This document shows positions 35,846 to 47,289 of a DNA stretch of 64,000 nt, one piece after another. Where the stretch lies: the NCBI RefSeq assembly GCF_949987535.1, contig NC_080077.1:41186561-41250560 (forward strand), written 5' to 3'. Under the pieces are notes generated by a model. It was not told where the DNA came from. It saw nothing but the letters and a program-made list of their open reading frames with translations, and searched no databases. The translations under genes and the position numbers were made by a program. This DNA is from Balaenoptera acutorostrata (taxonomy: Eukaryota > Chordata > Mammalia > Artiodactyla > Balaenopteridae). Each line of letters begins with the position of its first letter. Positions within the stretch are counted from its first letter, which is position 1.

Positions 35846-37746
35846 CTTCTCTGTTTTATTTTTAATTATTTAAAGTGTAAGTTCTTAGGACTTATTTCTA
35901 ATTTGTGAAGGAGGACTTTATACATTTTACAGGATTTATTATAGTTTATGATACAATGTAAACAAATTTGTGAAAAATTTAAGTGTTCATATATACATCT
36001 TCAAATATCTGTTTTTAAAATTTCATCTTTGTAGTTTTGCCTCTGCATGTTTAGGCATCTAAAGAATCTGTGAAAGTAAAGTAAGTCTCAGAAATTCATC
36101 TAAACTTGCTAACAGGATTCTACCTAAATTTATGATTATTAAATTATGGTGTGCTCTAGTTTGATTTTCCAGTTCCAAGATGTTAAGGAAATTTCTTTGG
36201 TCATTCATTATATAGACATATTGTGAGTATTACACATATAATGATATATTTTTGATATTCAAGGTAGGATAAATGAGATACAGCACCTCCATTCAGAGAG
36301 TCCACTGTCTTTGTGGGAAGGTGAATAATTTTAAAACTGAAAATACAGTTATAAAGATAAATGAGAATTGACCTTTGAATTTGTTGACCTTGATAAGAGT
36401 AGTTTTGATGGAGTAGTGAGGGCAAAAGTTTGGAGCTGGTTTAAATGATGCTGAGAGGAAAGATTTTGGAAACTGTTCTTTCTAGGAGTATTGCTGTTAC
36501 AGGAAAAGAGAACGTATGTGGTAGCTAGAGTACATGGGATCAAAAGACTTTTTAAAGATGGGAAAGGGAAACATATGTGGGTAGAAATGATGTAGTAAGG
36601 AAGGAAAAACTGACGATGCTGAAAAGAGAAATGCTAGAGTGAATGTCATTATAAGTGGTAGGGGAATGGTATCTAGTTAATAAGTTTTGGAATTAGCCTT
36701 TGCCAGGAACATGGACCCTTCATTCAAAGTAACAGAAGAGGAGACAGTTTAAATGGGCACAGACACAGGATGGGCATTTCTGGAAGTTATTGTTCCCTAT
36801 TTCACTGAGAAAACAAAGTCATCAGCTATGAGGATGGTAAAAACTTTGGTAGGTTTTAGGAGATTGAGAGTAAGTGAAATAGTTGTTTAGGATAGTGGGA
36901 GAGTAAATAGACTAGGAAAATTGACTTGTGACTTAGTGGTCATGAGATGAGTTAGAAAGTTGTATGTTTTTCTCCAGCCACATTTCACTGTGAAGGGGCA
37001 GGTGAGGAGTAGGTAGTGAATTGGTTTTAACCAGGGGTTTGGTTTAGCCAAGAGAATGATGACAAAGCAAAGGAGGCACAAGGGAGTTGATGGTATATGC
37101 AAGTGAATTATTATGATATTATGACCATGGCAGTTACGCTAGATCAAAAGAAAGTGGAGACAAGAGAGGGGTATGATGGATACAGAGAAAAGTTGATAAG
37201 ATCAATTGATTTTAGGTTCTATGTTGAAGGATTTTTTTGATTTGGAGTACTCAGGAGAAGAAGGTGAGAAGATTAGAATTAGCAGTTAAGTAAAATGCTT
37301 AAAATTGAGATTTTGGAAGAAGATGACCATGATAGCTAAGAGAGTGGAGGATGAGATCATTGAAGGAAAGGGAAATCAGGAGCTGAGATTCCAAAGTATT
37401 GGGAGAATCATCTTTTTGGATATTGAAGTTACCAACATTTTCACAAGGAATTGTTTTGGATAGCTTGAAAATGACCCAAAAGTTAAAATCTTCCAGGATT
37501 AGTCTAGAAAAAAAAGTGATAAGTGGAAATCTGAGATGCAAAATCAAATAGAAATCAAAGACAATGGTGCACAGTCATTGTTATTTTAATATGGTATCTA
37601 ATTTGTAATTAAAACAGTTATCTAATTTTTTTGAAGCCTTTGGTTAGACAAACATTTCTTACACAAAAACCACAAACCATGAAAGAAAAAATAGATAATT
37701 TTTGTAGACTTCTTCAAAATTTAAAAAGGAAAAAAAAAAGCTCTTT
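35846..37746. other. Intergenic, no gene seen; probable old repeat at 36.4-37.5 kb
   Basis: No exon or open frame of note. The part from about 36420 to 37520 is GA-rich ('gtagtgagggcaaaagtttg', 'gaaaacaaagtcatcagcta', 'tttttctccagccaca') and resembles an old mammal-wide interspersed repeat whose family I cannot name. The minus-strand open frames at 36201-37547 are shadows of it. Confidence 0.55.
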
Positions 37747-38059
37747 AAAAGTACTCTCGGGCTTCCCTGGTGGCGCAGTGGTTGAGAATCTGCCTGCCAA
37801 TGCAGGAGACACGGGTTCGAGCCCTGGTCTGGGAAGATCCCACATGCCGCGGAGCAACTAGGCCCATGAGCCACAATTACTGAGCCTGCGCGTCTGGAGC
37901 CTGTGCTCCACAACAAGAGAGGCCGCGACAGTGAGAGGCCCGTGCACTGCGATGAAGAGTGGCCCCCGCTTGCTGCAACTGGAGAAAGCCCTCACACAGA
38001 AACGAAGACCCAACACAGTCATAAATAAATAAATAAAATTTTTTTAAAAAAGTACTCTC
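37747..38059 (+). mobile_element. CHR-type SINE, sense, with perfect target duplication
   Basis: Complete CHR SINE: head GGGCTTCCCTGGTGGCGCAG, box B GGTTCGAGCCC (37814-37824), and a tail of ATAAATAAATAAAATTTTTTTAAAA. The 12-bp duplication AAAAGTACTCTC at 37747-37758 and 38048-38059 is perfect. This is the copy closest to an intact tRNA-like promoter in the window. Confidence 0.97.
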
Positions 38060-38099
38060 AAATAAATGAAAAGATAAGCCACACATTAAGAGAGTAGAC

Positions 38100-39275
38100 T
38101 TACAAAGCATGTATCTAGTAAAAGACCTGTGTTCACATTATAAAAAGATTTTTAATCACTCAATAAGAGAACAAATAACCTAATAGGCAAAATATTTTAA
38201 CAGACACTTCACTAAAGAAGATATACAGATGACAACTAGGTACAAAAGATGCTCATCATTAGTTATTTAGAAAATGCAGATTAAAACCTCAGCAGATAAT
38301 AAAATGCCAAGGTTGGCTAGGAGGTGTAACAACTGGGACTCATACATTTCTTGTAGGAATAAAAATACAACAGTCCTTTTGGAAATCTGACTTTTTTTTT
38401 TTCTTTTTAAGTTAAACACACACTTAAACTATGTGACTTAACAATACTCCTTTCTAGGTACTTCCCTCAAAGAAATAAAATATATGTCCATACAAAGACT
38501 TGTACAAATAATAATTACAGCTTTATTCATAATAGCTCCAAACTGGAAACAACCCAAACCTCAACTGGTGAATGGATAAACAAATGCGTTTCAACCATAA
38601 AGTGGAATACAGCTCAGCATTAAAAAATAGCTACCCACAGATGCACACAAAATTTTGGGTGAATGTGAAAAGCATTATACTAAGTAAAATAACCCAGGCA
38701 CAAAATGTGTTGTAGGATTCCATTTATATGAAATTCTAGAAAAGGAAAATCTACAGTGACTGAATATTAGTGGTTTCCAGGGACTGGAGCAGGTGGTGAA
38801 TGTGAAGACAGGATTTTCTACATAGAGGCAGAGGGGATGTCTATATCATGATTATAGTGATGGCTATGTAACCATATTCTTTTTTTTTTTTTTTTTTAAA
38901 GGAATTCCTTTATTTTTATGGCTGTGTTGGGTCTTCGTTTCTGTGCGAGGGCTTTCTCTAGTTGTGGCAAGCGGAGGCCGCTCTTCATCGCGGTGCGGGG
39001 CCTCTCACTATCGTGGCCTCTCGTGTTGCAGAGCACAGGCTCCAGACACGCAGGCTCAGTAATTGTGGCTCACGGGCCCAGCTGCTCCGCGGCATGTGGG
39101 ATCCTCCCAGACCAGGGCTCGAACCCGTGTCTCCTGCATTGGCAGGCAGATTCTCAACCACTGCGCCACCAGGGAAGCCCTGTAACCATATTCTTAAAAA
39201 TACTTTGAAATGTACGCTTAAAATGGATGGATTTTATTGTGTGTAAATTTTGCCTCAATAAAGCTGATTCTATCA
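38100..39275 (+). mobile_element. Ancient LINE-1 (L1M-type) 3' part, sense, split by a SINE
   Basis: Landmarks: 'cagacacttcactaaagaag', 'tttattcataatagctccaa', 'aactggtgaatggataaaca' and 'atttatatgaaattctagaa'. After the SINE (38867-39195) it resumes as 'aatactttgaaatgtacgct' to 'ttgcctcaataaagctgatt'. Strongly diverged; no coding capacity. Confidence 0.82.
38867..39195 (-). mobile_element. CHR-type SINE, antisense, nested in ancient L1
   Basis: Reverse CHR SINE with its T-rich tail at 38880-38897 and head at about 39165-39180 (CCACCAGGGAAGCCC). Perfect duplication TGTAACCATATTCT at 38867-38880 and 39181-39194. It splits the older L1, so it is younger. Confidence 0.97.
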
Positions 39276-39499
39276 AACAAGGATAAATACTACAAAGAGA
39301 AACTGACAAATTCATCAAAATGGAAGAGTTTCAGCATTAACAATTATGTTATCTGTAGGTTATTTGTGGATGCCTTAATCAGGTTGGTGAAGATCATTTC
39401 TATTATTTTTGTGGGAATTTCAGGAATAGAATTTCCATTGGAAAATAATTTTTATCAGATACTTTATATTAAAACAATCATAAGTTTTCCAGTTTTCCT

Positions 39500-41840
39500 T
39501 TTTTTTTTTTTTTTGGTTTGTTAATATGATGACTTACCGACACTTGCAAATGTTAAACCAACCATGCATTCCTAAGATTAACTCTACTTGGTCATGATAT
39601 TTTATCAATTTTACCTGTTGTCAGATTCAATTTGTTAAAATTCTGTTAGGAATTTTTATATCTATTTTTTTTAATTTATTTATTTATGGCTGAGTTGGGT
39701 CTTTGTTGCTGCACATGGGCTTTCTCTAGTTGCAGCGAGCGGGGGCTACTCTTCGTTGCGGTGCATGGGCTTCTCATTGTGGTGGCGTCTCTTGTTGCAG
39801 AGCATGGGCTCTAGGACGCACGGGCTCAGTAGTTGTGGCTTGCAGGCTCTAGAGCGCAGTCTTAGTAGTTGTGGCACACGGGCTTAGTTGCTCCGTGGCA
39901 TGTGGGATCTTCCCAGACCAGGGCTCAAACCCGTGTGCCCTGCATTGGCAGGCAGATTCTTAACCAATGTGTCACCAGCAAAGCCCTATATCTATGTTTA
40001 TGAGGGATATTGATTTGTAGTTTTCTTTTTCTGATTTGATATCAGGGCAATGCTGGCTTCATGAAATGAGTTGAGAAGTGTTTATCTTTTATTATCTAGA
40101 AGTTTGTGTATAAATGATATTTTTTCCCTTAAAGCTTTGGTAGCATTTTCCAGTGAAGCCTGGAATTTTCTTTGTGATAAGATTTTTAACGAAACTAATT
40201 TCCCTAATAGATACATGGCTATTCAAAGTTTCTTTTTGTTAAGTAAGCTTTTGTTTGTTTCTTTCAAGGAATTTGTTTGTTTCATTAAGTTGTCAAATTT
40301 ATTGTCATCATCTTGTTCATAATGGAAACTTTCTACCCTTTTTAATACGTGTAGAATTTGTAGTGATGTCACCACTCTCATTTTTGGTTTTGTTCATTTG
40401 TATTTTCTCTTTTTTTCCTTTTCAGTCTGGCTAAAAGTTTATGAATTTTATTGATGTTCTCAAAGAACTAGCTTTTAGTTTCATCAGTTTCTCTATTTTT
40501 CTGTTGCATTGATTTCCACTCAGAACTTTATTATTCCCTTTCTCCTACTTTCAGTTTCATTTGCTCTTGTTTTTCTAGTTTCTTAAAGTCATTTATGTGA
40601 GATCCTTCTTTTCTAGTATAGGTGTTCGTTGCTATAAAATTCCCTGTAAGTACTTGCCTTAGCTGCATCCACAAATTTTGTTATGCTGTTTATACATTTT
40701 CATTTAGTTAGAAATACTTTATAATTTACCTTTTGACTTTCTGTTTGATCTGTGGATTATTTAGAAGTATGTAATTTAGTTTCCAAATATTTGGGGATTT
40801 TCCAAGTTTACTTCTGTTATCGATTTTTAATGTAGTCTCATGGTGGTCACACATTCCTTATATGATTTTATTCCTTTTAAATTTATTGAAACTTGTTTTG
40901 TGTCCCAAAATGTTATCTACCTTGTAAAAGGTTTATGTATACTTAAAATGAGTATATATATTTTGCTGTTTTTGTGTGGAGTGGTCTATGAATCTCAATT
41001 AGATCAAATTGTTTGATATTGTTGCTTGTATATTTTTACTGATCTTTCTGGCTACCTGTTTTAGCAATTATTGTGAGAGTAATGTTGAGATTAACCGTAA
41101 TTGTGCATTTGTCTGTTTCTCCTTTTAGTTCTATCAGTTTTTACTTCATGTATTTTGAAACTCAATTTCAAATTTACAATAATAGGTGTATAAACTTTTA
41201 TCATTATTGTATCCTTTTGATGAATTGGCTGCTTTATCCTTATGAAATGACTGTGTTTATCTCTAGTAATTTTTTTTGCTCTAAAGGCTACTTAGTATTT
41301 AGGTTTTTGGTTTTTCAGGTTTTGCATGATCTTTTTCCATTATTTTACTTTACCCTTATGTATTTTTATATTTAAGGTGATTTTTATTGTAGACAGCAAG
41401 GAATTGGCTCTGGGTTTCCCTTACCCACCCCGCCACCCCACCCAAATTTGGCAAATCATGCCTTCTAATTAGGATGTTTAGACCATTTACATTTCATGTA
41501 ATTATTGTTATCTTTGGGTTCATATTTTATATTTACATTTATCATCTTGCTATTTGTTTTCTATTTGTCCCAGATTTTTTTTTCCCTGTTTTTTATTTTG
41601 CATTCTTTTGGATTAATTGAATGTTTTAGTTGATTTCATATTATGTCCTTCATTAGTTTATTAGATGTATTTCTTTCTTTTTAGGAAAATAATAATTTAA
41701 AAAAGCTTTAACTCTCATTGTTATTTAATGCCAGCATTATTATTCCAAAAATGTATCATTAATAAACACTTTTCTTTGGGAATGTCATATCAAACTTAAG
41801 TATAAACTTTTTTTCCTGTTTTTGAAGTTTTCCTTTTCCT
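39500..41840 (-). mobile_element. Ancient LINE-1 (L1M-type) ORF2 remnant, antisense
   Basis: Reverse ORF2 text, for example 'ccatgcattcctaagattaa', 'caatgctggcttcatgaaat', 'caaagaactagcttttagtt', 'gctgcatccacaaattttg' and 'ttttgctgtttttgtgtgga'. Many stops and indels. It is interrupted by the CHR SINE at 39657-39995. Confidence 0.82.
39657..39995 (-). mobile_element. CHR-type SINE, antisense, nested in ancient L1
   Basis: T-rich tail at about 39666-39687, head near 39970-39986. Flanking duplication TATATCTAT at 39657-39665 and 39987-39995. More diverged from the other copies, including CACCAGCAAAGCCC at the head, so an older insertion. Confidence 0.93.
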
Positions 41841-42168
41841 TGATTTTTAAAAATATTTATTTATTTATTTATGTTTTTGGCTGCATTGGGTCTTAGTTGT
41901 GGCATGCGGGATCTTTCGTTGAGGCACATGGGCTCTTTGTTGCGGTTGTGGCACGTGGGCTCCAGAGCATGCAGGCTCGTTAGTTGTGGTGCACAGGCTC
42001 TCTAGTTGTGGCACACGGGCTCTCTAGTTGTGGCGCACAGGCTTTAGTTGCCCCGCAGCATGTGGGATCTTAGTTCCCTGACCAGGGACTGAAACCACGT
42101 CCCCTGCATTGCCGGATGGATTCCTAACCACTGGATCACCAGGCAAGTCCCTTTGTTGATTTTTAAAA
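41840..42168 (-). mobile_element. CHR-type SINE (older variant), antisense
   Basis: Reverse CHR-like SINE with a distinct body: repeated 'tctctagttgtggc' segments at about 42000-42040 and 'tagttccctgaccagggact' in place of the usual box B side. Flanking duplication TTGATTTTTAAAA at 41840-41852 and 42156-42168. It landed at or in the 3' tail of the L1 that follows. Confidence 0.9.
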
Positions 42169-42235
42169 TTTGTTTTATTGAAGTATAGTTGATTTACAAT
42201 ATTGTGTTAATTTGCTGTACAACAAAGTGATTCAG

Positions 42236-42240
<5 letters not shown>

Positions 42241-42286
<46 letters not shown>
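42241..42286. repeat. (TA)23 microsatellite in L1 3'UTR
   Basis: 46 bp of uninterrupted TA at the same L1 position as the TG/AT repeat near 21.03 kb. Confidence 0.97.
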
Positions 42287-42287
<1 letters not shown>

Positions 42288-42659
42288 TTTTTCATATTCT
42301 TTTCCATTATGGTTTATTACAGGATATTGAATATAGTTCCCTGTGCTCTACAGTAGGACTTTAGGATTCTTTTGTTTATCCATTCTACGTATAATAACTA
42401 GCACCTGCCAATCCCAAACTCCCAATCCATCCTTCCCCAACCTCCCCCCTCCCCCTTGGCAACCACAAGTCTGTTCTCTATATCTGTGAGTCTGTTTCAT
42501 AGATAAGTTCACTTGTGTCATATTTTAGATTCCACATGTAAATGATATCATATGGTATTTGTCTTTCTGACTTACTTCACTTAGTATGATAATCTCTAGG
42601 TCCATCCATGTTGCTGCAAATGTCATTATTTCATTCTTTTTTTAATGGCTAAGATTCCA

Positions 42660-42766
42660 TTGTGTGTATGTGTGTGTGTATATATATATATGTATATATG
42701 TGTGTGTATATATATATATGTATATATGTGTGTATATATATATATACACACATATATATATATACC
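42660..42766. repeat. Compound TG/TA microsatellite in L1
   Basis: Alternating TGTG and TATA blocks over about 105 bp, at the same L1 site as the (TA)23 near 17.06 kb. Confidence 0.94.
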
Positions 42767-42879
42767 ACGCCTTCTTTATCCATTCATCTGTTGATGGACA
42801 TTTAGGTTGTTTCCATGTCTTGACTATTGTAAATAGTGCTGCTATGAACATATGGGTGCATGTATCTAGTGTAAGCTTC

Positions 42880-42985
42880 TTATGGATAGAGGCAAAGTTG
42901 ATTAATTCCTATCTTCCAGAAATTCTAGCCTAGTGCTAGGCACAGAGCAGAGTTTCAGACTATTTGCTGAATGAAATATAAAAGT
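42880..42985 (+). repeat. L2-type tail fragment
   Basis: 'cttatggatagaggcaaagt', 'agcctagtgctaggcacaga', 'atttgctgaatgaaat': a short worn L2 3' end. Confidence 0.6.
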
Positions 42986-43604
42986 TATTTTGAATTATTA
43001 CATTGTACAGGAAGAACAGAGTTAGAGATATTAAACCAAATTTCCCCCACAGATCCTTGATTCAGTACAGCAGGGAGGAAATAACATACAACATTCTTGG
43101 TGCAAATATGTTTTCTGTTTACTGTGGAATGTGTTTTTAGTAGAAATAATAGTTCACTAAATTCTATTTAGCAAAGGTTGTAACTAAAATGTGTTATGTG
43201 TAAGAGTTTTCCTTCTGTATGTGTGTGCGCACATGAGTTTTGCACGTGTGTGAAGGTATTATTGCATATGGGTATTGTTTTGGCTATAACATGCATCTGG
43301 TAAGCTTGTGAGACCTAGCCTGAGAATCTAACCATGATTTGGAAACCAAACTATACCTTTTTGAAATACATCCTATGTGCAAATGTGTTCTTGTATTTAC
43401 AAAAACTGACAGATGAATTTGGTGTTTGAATCTGTATAGTCTCTCTTCCTAGAAACCATCAGAGGGACAGATAGCTATATGCCTAAATGACGTAGTTCTA
43501 AAGGCAGAAGACTTAAATATTTGAGATATCAAGATCTCTCCTAGCACAATGCTAGGTTCTTGCTAAATCTTGCCTTACTATTCTTTTATTACATACGATA
43601 CTTT

Positions 43605-43805
43605 AGACATGAGAACAACTACAGCCTATTTTTGTAAATAAAGTTTTGTTGGGACACAGTGCTCATTTGTTTATGTATTGTCTATTGCTTTTGTGCTACA
43701 ATGATAGAGTTGAAGAGTTGTGACAGAGACTGTATGGCCTGAAAAACCTAAAATATTTATTATTATCTAACCCTTTACAGGGAACTTTTGCCAACTCTGG
43801 TTTAG
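43605..43805 (-). mobile_element. hAT-type DNA transposon fossil
   Basis: Matches a well-known mammalian hAT-type repeat read from one end: 'aaataaagttttgttgggac', 'tatgtattgtctattgcttt', 'gacagagactgtatggcctg' and 'ccctttacagggaacttttg'. Non-autonomous and inactive. The precise family is not assigned and the orientation label is conventional. Confidence 0.72.
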
Positions 43806-43944
43806 AGTACTAATTACACATATAATTCCAAATCCACTTTAGATAGTATAACCTATTTAGCTTCATGGATGATGAAGCTGTAACTCAGAAAGTGATGAGG
43901 AATTCCCAAGATCATATAGAAGGGAAAAATAATGCAGTGGGTAA

Positions 43945-44160
43945 AATGAAAGTTCAGGAGGCAGACTGCTTGCATTTAGATCCCATGTCTGTCTTCATCA
44001 TCAAGTTATTTAACTCCTCTGTGCCTCAGTTTACTTGGTAAAATGAGCATAACCGTAGTACCTGCCTTATAGGATTATGATGTAATGCATGTGTTTGTAA
44101 GAACTCCTTAGTAAGCATTCAGTAAGTTTTAGCTATTATTATGTGCTCTTGTGTGGCTGG
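43945..44160 (-). repeat. MIR element, antisense
   Basis: 'ctctgtgcctcagtttactt', 'gtacctgccttataggatta', 'gtaagcattcagtaagtttt' in MIR order. A further 'attcattcatttagtcattc' stretch at 44230-44330 resembles another old repeat start. Confidence 0.85.
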
Positions 44161-45424
44161 CTGGTGGTAGCATAGCCTGAGCCTAATTCTTCAGACTTCA
44201 AGTTCAGTCCTCTTTCAATCCTTTTTATTTATTCATTCATTTAGTCATTCAGTATACCTTTATTAAATTCCTACTGTAGATCAGGCACTCTGTTAGGTAT
44301 GGTTCTAATCTTTTCCCTCATTCAAACTTTTCCAGGAGTAACATTATATTTTCCTATTTATGTTTTCCTTACTAGTTATAAAATGGCAGGAAAGAAATCA
44401 AAGTTCTATACAATCCAAGATGACACATTTTTGTAGTTTATTCCATTTTCCTATATTTCTTTCCTGTTTTGAAAGGTTAATTTTTTTATACTCTAGATTT
44501 AGCTGTATAGACCAGATCAATGTATAAGGGATTATCGATGTATTTTTGAATTGTTTTATCTTCAGATAAAACAAATGTTTCCTTTTTTTGTGACATAAAA
44601 TTTTACTGACATGTTCTTTGTAGCAAAATTGACTTACCTACATTTTTTTCAGCAGAATATTAAAAGAGAGTTATTACTTAAGTAGGTGCCGATGTATTTA
44701 CTTATCTGATGAGTTTAAACAGCGTCAGGGCAGTTAGCCTCACATAAACCCTGAATTTTCAGCACTAGCAATATTTTAGCTTTTAAAATCACTTAACTTC
44801 TTTGGCACACTTCCCACCCCATATTCTATCATTGGCAATAGGCCACCATGAAATACTGAGCACCATGGAAATAATTGAACTGTCATGTTTGCTAATAGAG
44901 TGCTTTTGAGATACATTGGGAGAGACAGTTATTAAAATGTTGGCTGTTAACATTTGATCATCTAATCCAGGATTTAAGCATTTATCTGCTCTCATCATAA
45001 TATGTGTCAGCTGTTCTTTATTGAATGACATTTACATTTAGCCTTTTCCTAAAATGCTAAAGTTCATCCTTTTCAGAGCACCTCTAAAATGTAATCATTC
45101 CTCTTACAACATCAAATATAATTAACTACAGTTTCACTGTAAATCATCAGATAATGAAAACCAAAATGCTCCAAACCAAAATTATCTCTAACTGCCTACG
45201 TTTTTCTTGTTATTTTCCTCAGAGAAAAATTTTCAAATTAGTATTTTGCTTGCTATCATTTTACTGTCAAATTATTTTGACTTGAAAAAAAATTCATTAG
45301 AATGGATGATGGGTAGAGCAGAGACTAGTTAAGGTTCACCAATCGGTTTCCTCTTCCTAGATTAAGTATATTACAGGTCATTTAATCAGTTTAACCAATG
45401 TTAAGTGAGCAGACCAAAGCATAA

Positions 45425-45590
45425 AGGGCAGGTGTGTCTTCTCTATGAGCTTTCTTTCTCTTTGCCCCTAGAGCCTGGATGCTTAAATTTGTGAAGAACA
45501 AAACCTCCCTATCAACCCTCATTGGACTGTGACCTGAGGAAAAAATCAACCTTGCGTTAAGTGACTGAAGTCACATGTTTTTTGTTTGTT
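45425..45590 (+). mobile_element. Possible MLT1-type LTR 3' fragment
   Basis: 'agagcctggatgcttaaatt', 'gtgaagaacaaaacctccct' and 'attggactgtgacctgagga', then 'aatcaaccttgcgttaagtg', follow the end of an MLT1-like MaLR LTR. Diverged; moderate to low certainty. Confidence 0.45.
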
Positions 45591-46373
45591 TGTTTGTTCG
45601 TTTTTAATGGTATCTAGCATTAAATACCCTGTCAGCTTCTTTGAGTTTCCCCATTTCTGCTCCCCTTTCGGAATAATTTTTGATGCTCCTAGATAGGCAT
45701 GTTCTTAATTTCATAGTGTTTTATGGGATTTCATATTGAAAATCTAAGTGTATTGTCTAGCACAAAAGCAATTAAAGTTTCATCATATCCTTCATTGATA
45801 TTTTTAGCAATCAGCAAACAGTTCTGCAGACATAATAGATACCATTTGACTAGTAGATATGTGTACTATCAAAGAAGCCTTGTTTCTATAGATGAAGGCT
45901 GGGACATCTAAAGTAGCCATTAGGGTATCAATCTCATCAGTGAACTCAAATTTGACCAGAGTTAGGTATTTTGAATATTATTCTATATGATAATTTTTTT
46001 GCATATATAACCTAATTCTACTTTCTTGGCCCCTAAGTCAATAACAAGAGAAGCTTATCTGCCAGCAAATCTGCAAAATGTGGTCTAAGATTCCAAAAAG
46101 CTCAATTTCTTTTGTTACCATTATTTTATTCTTGGAGCTCATATCATTATTCAGAAAGAGCTTGCTCAAACTATTCAGGTTCTTCTGGTTAAAGAAATGT
46201 TTACAATCTTTGGTTCCGCTGGTCCTTGACCCAAACTCTACATCCAGACTACATCCTCATCCTAGGGAAGAAAGCTGAATCAGGGCTCAGACATACTTGA
46301 GCAGCATCACAGCCTTAGGCTCAGATAGGCTTAGGATTTCAGAAAGCCCAATTCTCCCCAAAGAGCTAAATGC

Positions 46374-46393
46374 AAAAAAAAAAAAAAAAAAAA
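46374..46393 (+). repeat. A20 tract
   Basis: Twenty consecutive A. It could be the tail of an old retroposed sequence, but I found no recognisable body or target duplication. Confidence 0.9.
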
Positions 46394-46949
46394 CAGAGGA
46401 AACAGAAGTGACAAGTCTAAAAGAGTATACAGAATACACCTAATATCATCACTGAAAAGACAGAATAACTCCAAGAAAAAAGTGTCAAAAACTCTGTAAT
46501 TTTGTATAGTGATTTATTGTTTTCAATGTACCTGTACACATATTTCATCTTTACAACAACTCTAACACCCAAATATATCTCTTTTAACATTATATATACA
46601 TATCTCCAATATTTCTCATGAAGTGAAATGTAATCTTTATATATGGACAAAATTGTGATCATATTATGTAGATCATTTAAAATTCCTTGTTTATTTTTAT
46701 TAATAGTACAATATAAGCAGTGATCAATATTTAAACTCATACATGCTGTACATGGAAATTATTTACTTCCACATTATAGGATTGTTTGATAATGAAATAA
46801 ATTTCAAACTGATGAGTATTTGAGAGTCTACTCTCAGACATCAAATATAAGACAATTAGTCTCTACCTTCAAGATGCTTATGACTGAGAGTGATAAAACT
46901 CATACAACAGAAAAGACAAGTGTACAGGTTCCTATTTTTTAAATCCTGA

Positions 46950-47285
46950 GCAATATCAAGAACAATTTGTGATAGAAAGACTCAGAGGGAGGAGGCAATA
47001 CCTTGAGCTGATCACGGGAGGGGCAGGATTTTCATCTGGAAGGGATAGGAATAAAGCAAAACAGCAGGGAGCACACAGGATGGAGCTGCAGAGGGCATAT
47101 TGAGAGTAGCCTGAGCAGAGAGAGACCTTAAGGAGTTTTAGTAGAGCCCTCTGGCTAGAGTGGAGGTTTTGTTTAAGGAAAAATACTGGAAGGTAAACTT
47201 GATTGGCCAAATAATTCAGACTTTCTCCTGTAGGTTGTAAGTAATATTGAAGATTTTTCAGCAGTAGAGTAACATGATATAGTAT
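46950..47285 (+). repeat. Old interspersed repeat, related to that near 30.5 kb
   Basis: 'agactcagagggaggaggca', 'ctctggctagagtggaggtt' and 'cagtagagtaacatgatata' fit the same unassigned mammal-wide repeat pattern as 30480-31060. Confidence 0.5.
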
Positions 47286-47289
47286 TTTA

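Larger units (their letters stand above)
42165..42870 (-). mobile_element. LINE-1 3' end, antisense
   Basis: Starts 'ttgttttattgaagtatagt', passes 'ccctgtgctctacagtagga' and 'taatctctaggtccatccat', and ends near 'gctatgaacatatgggtgca'. Carries two large TA/TG microsatellites. Non-coding; its 5' end is truncated. Confidence 0.92.
44340..46945. other. Intergenic, no gene seen
   Basis: AT-rich unique-looking sequence with short unsupported open frames (44789-45031, 45723-45911, 46078-46278, 46417-46740). It contains the possible MaLR fragment at 45.43 kb and a 20-A run at 46374-46393. Confidence 0.6.

Noticed and set aside
37759..37835. tRNA gene
   Set aside because: The box A and box B-like sequences belong to the head of a CHR SINE; there is no tRNA cloverleaf end, and a SINE body and tail follow.
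42642..42933. Tyr/Ile-rich open frames on both strands
   Set aside because: Translations of a TA/TG microsatellite inside an L1.
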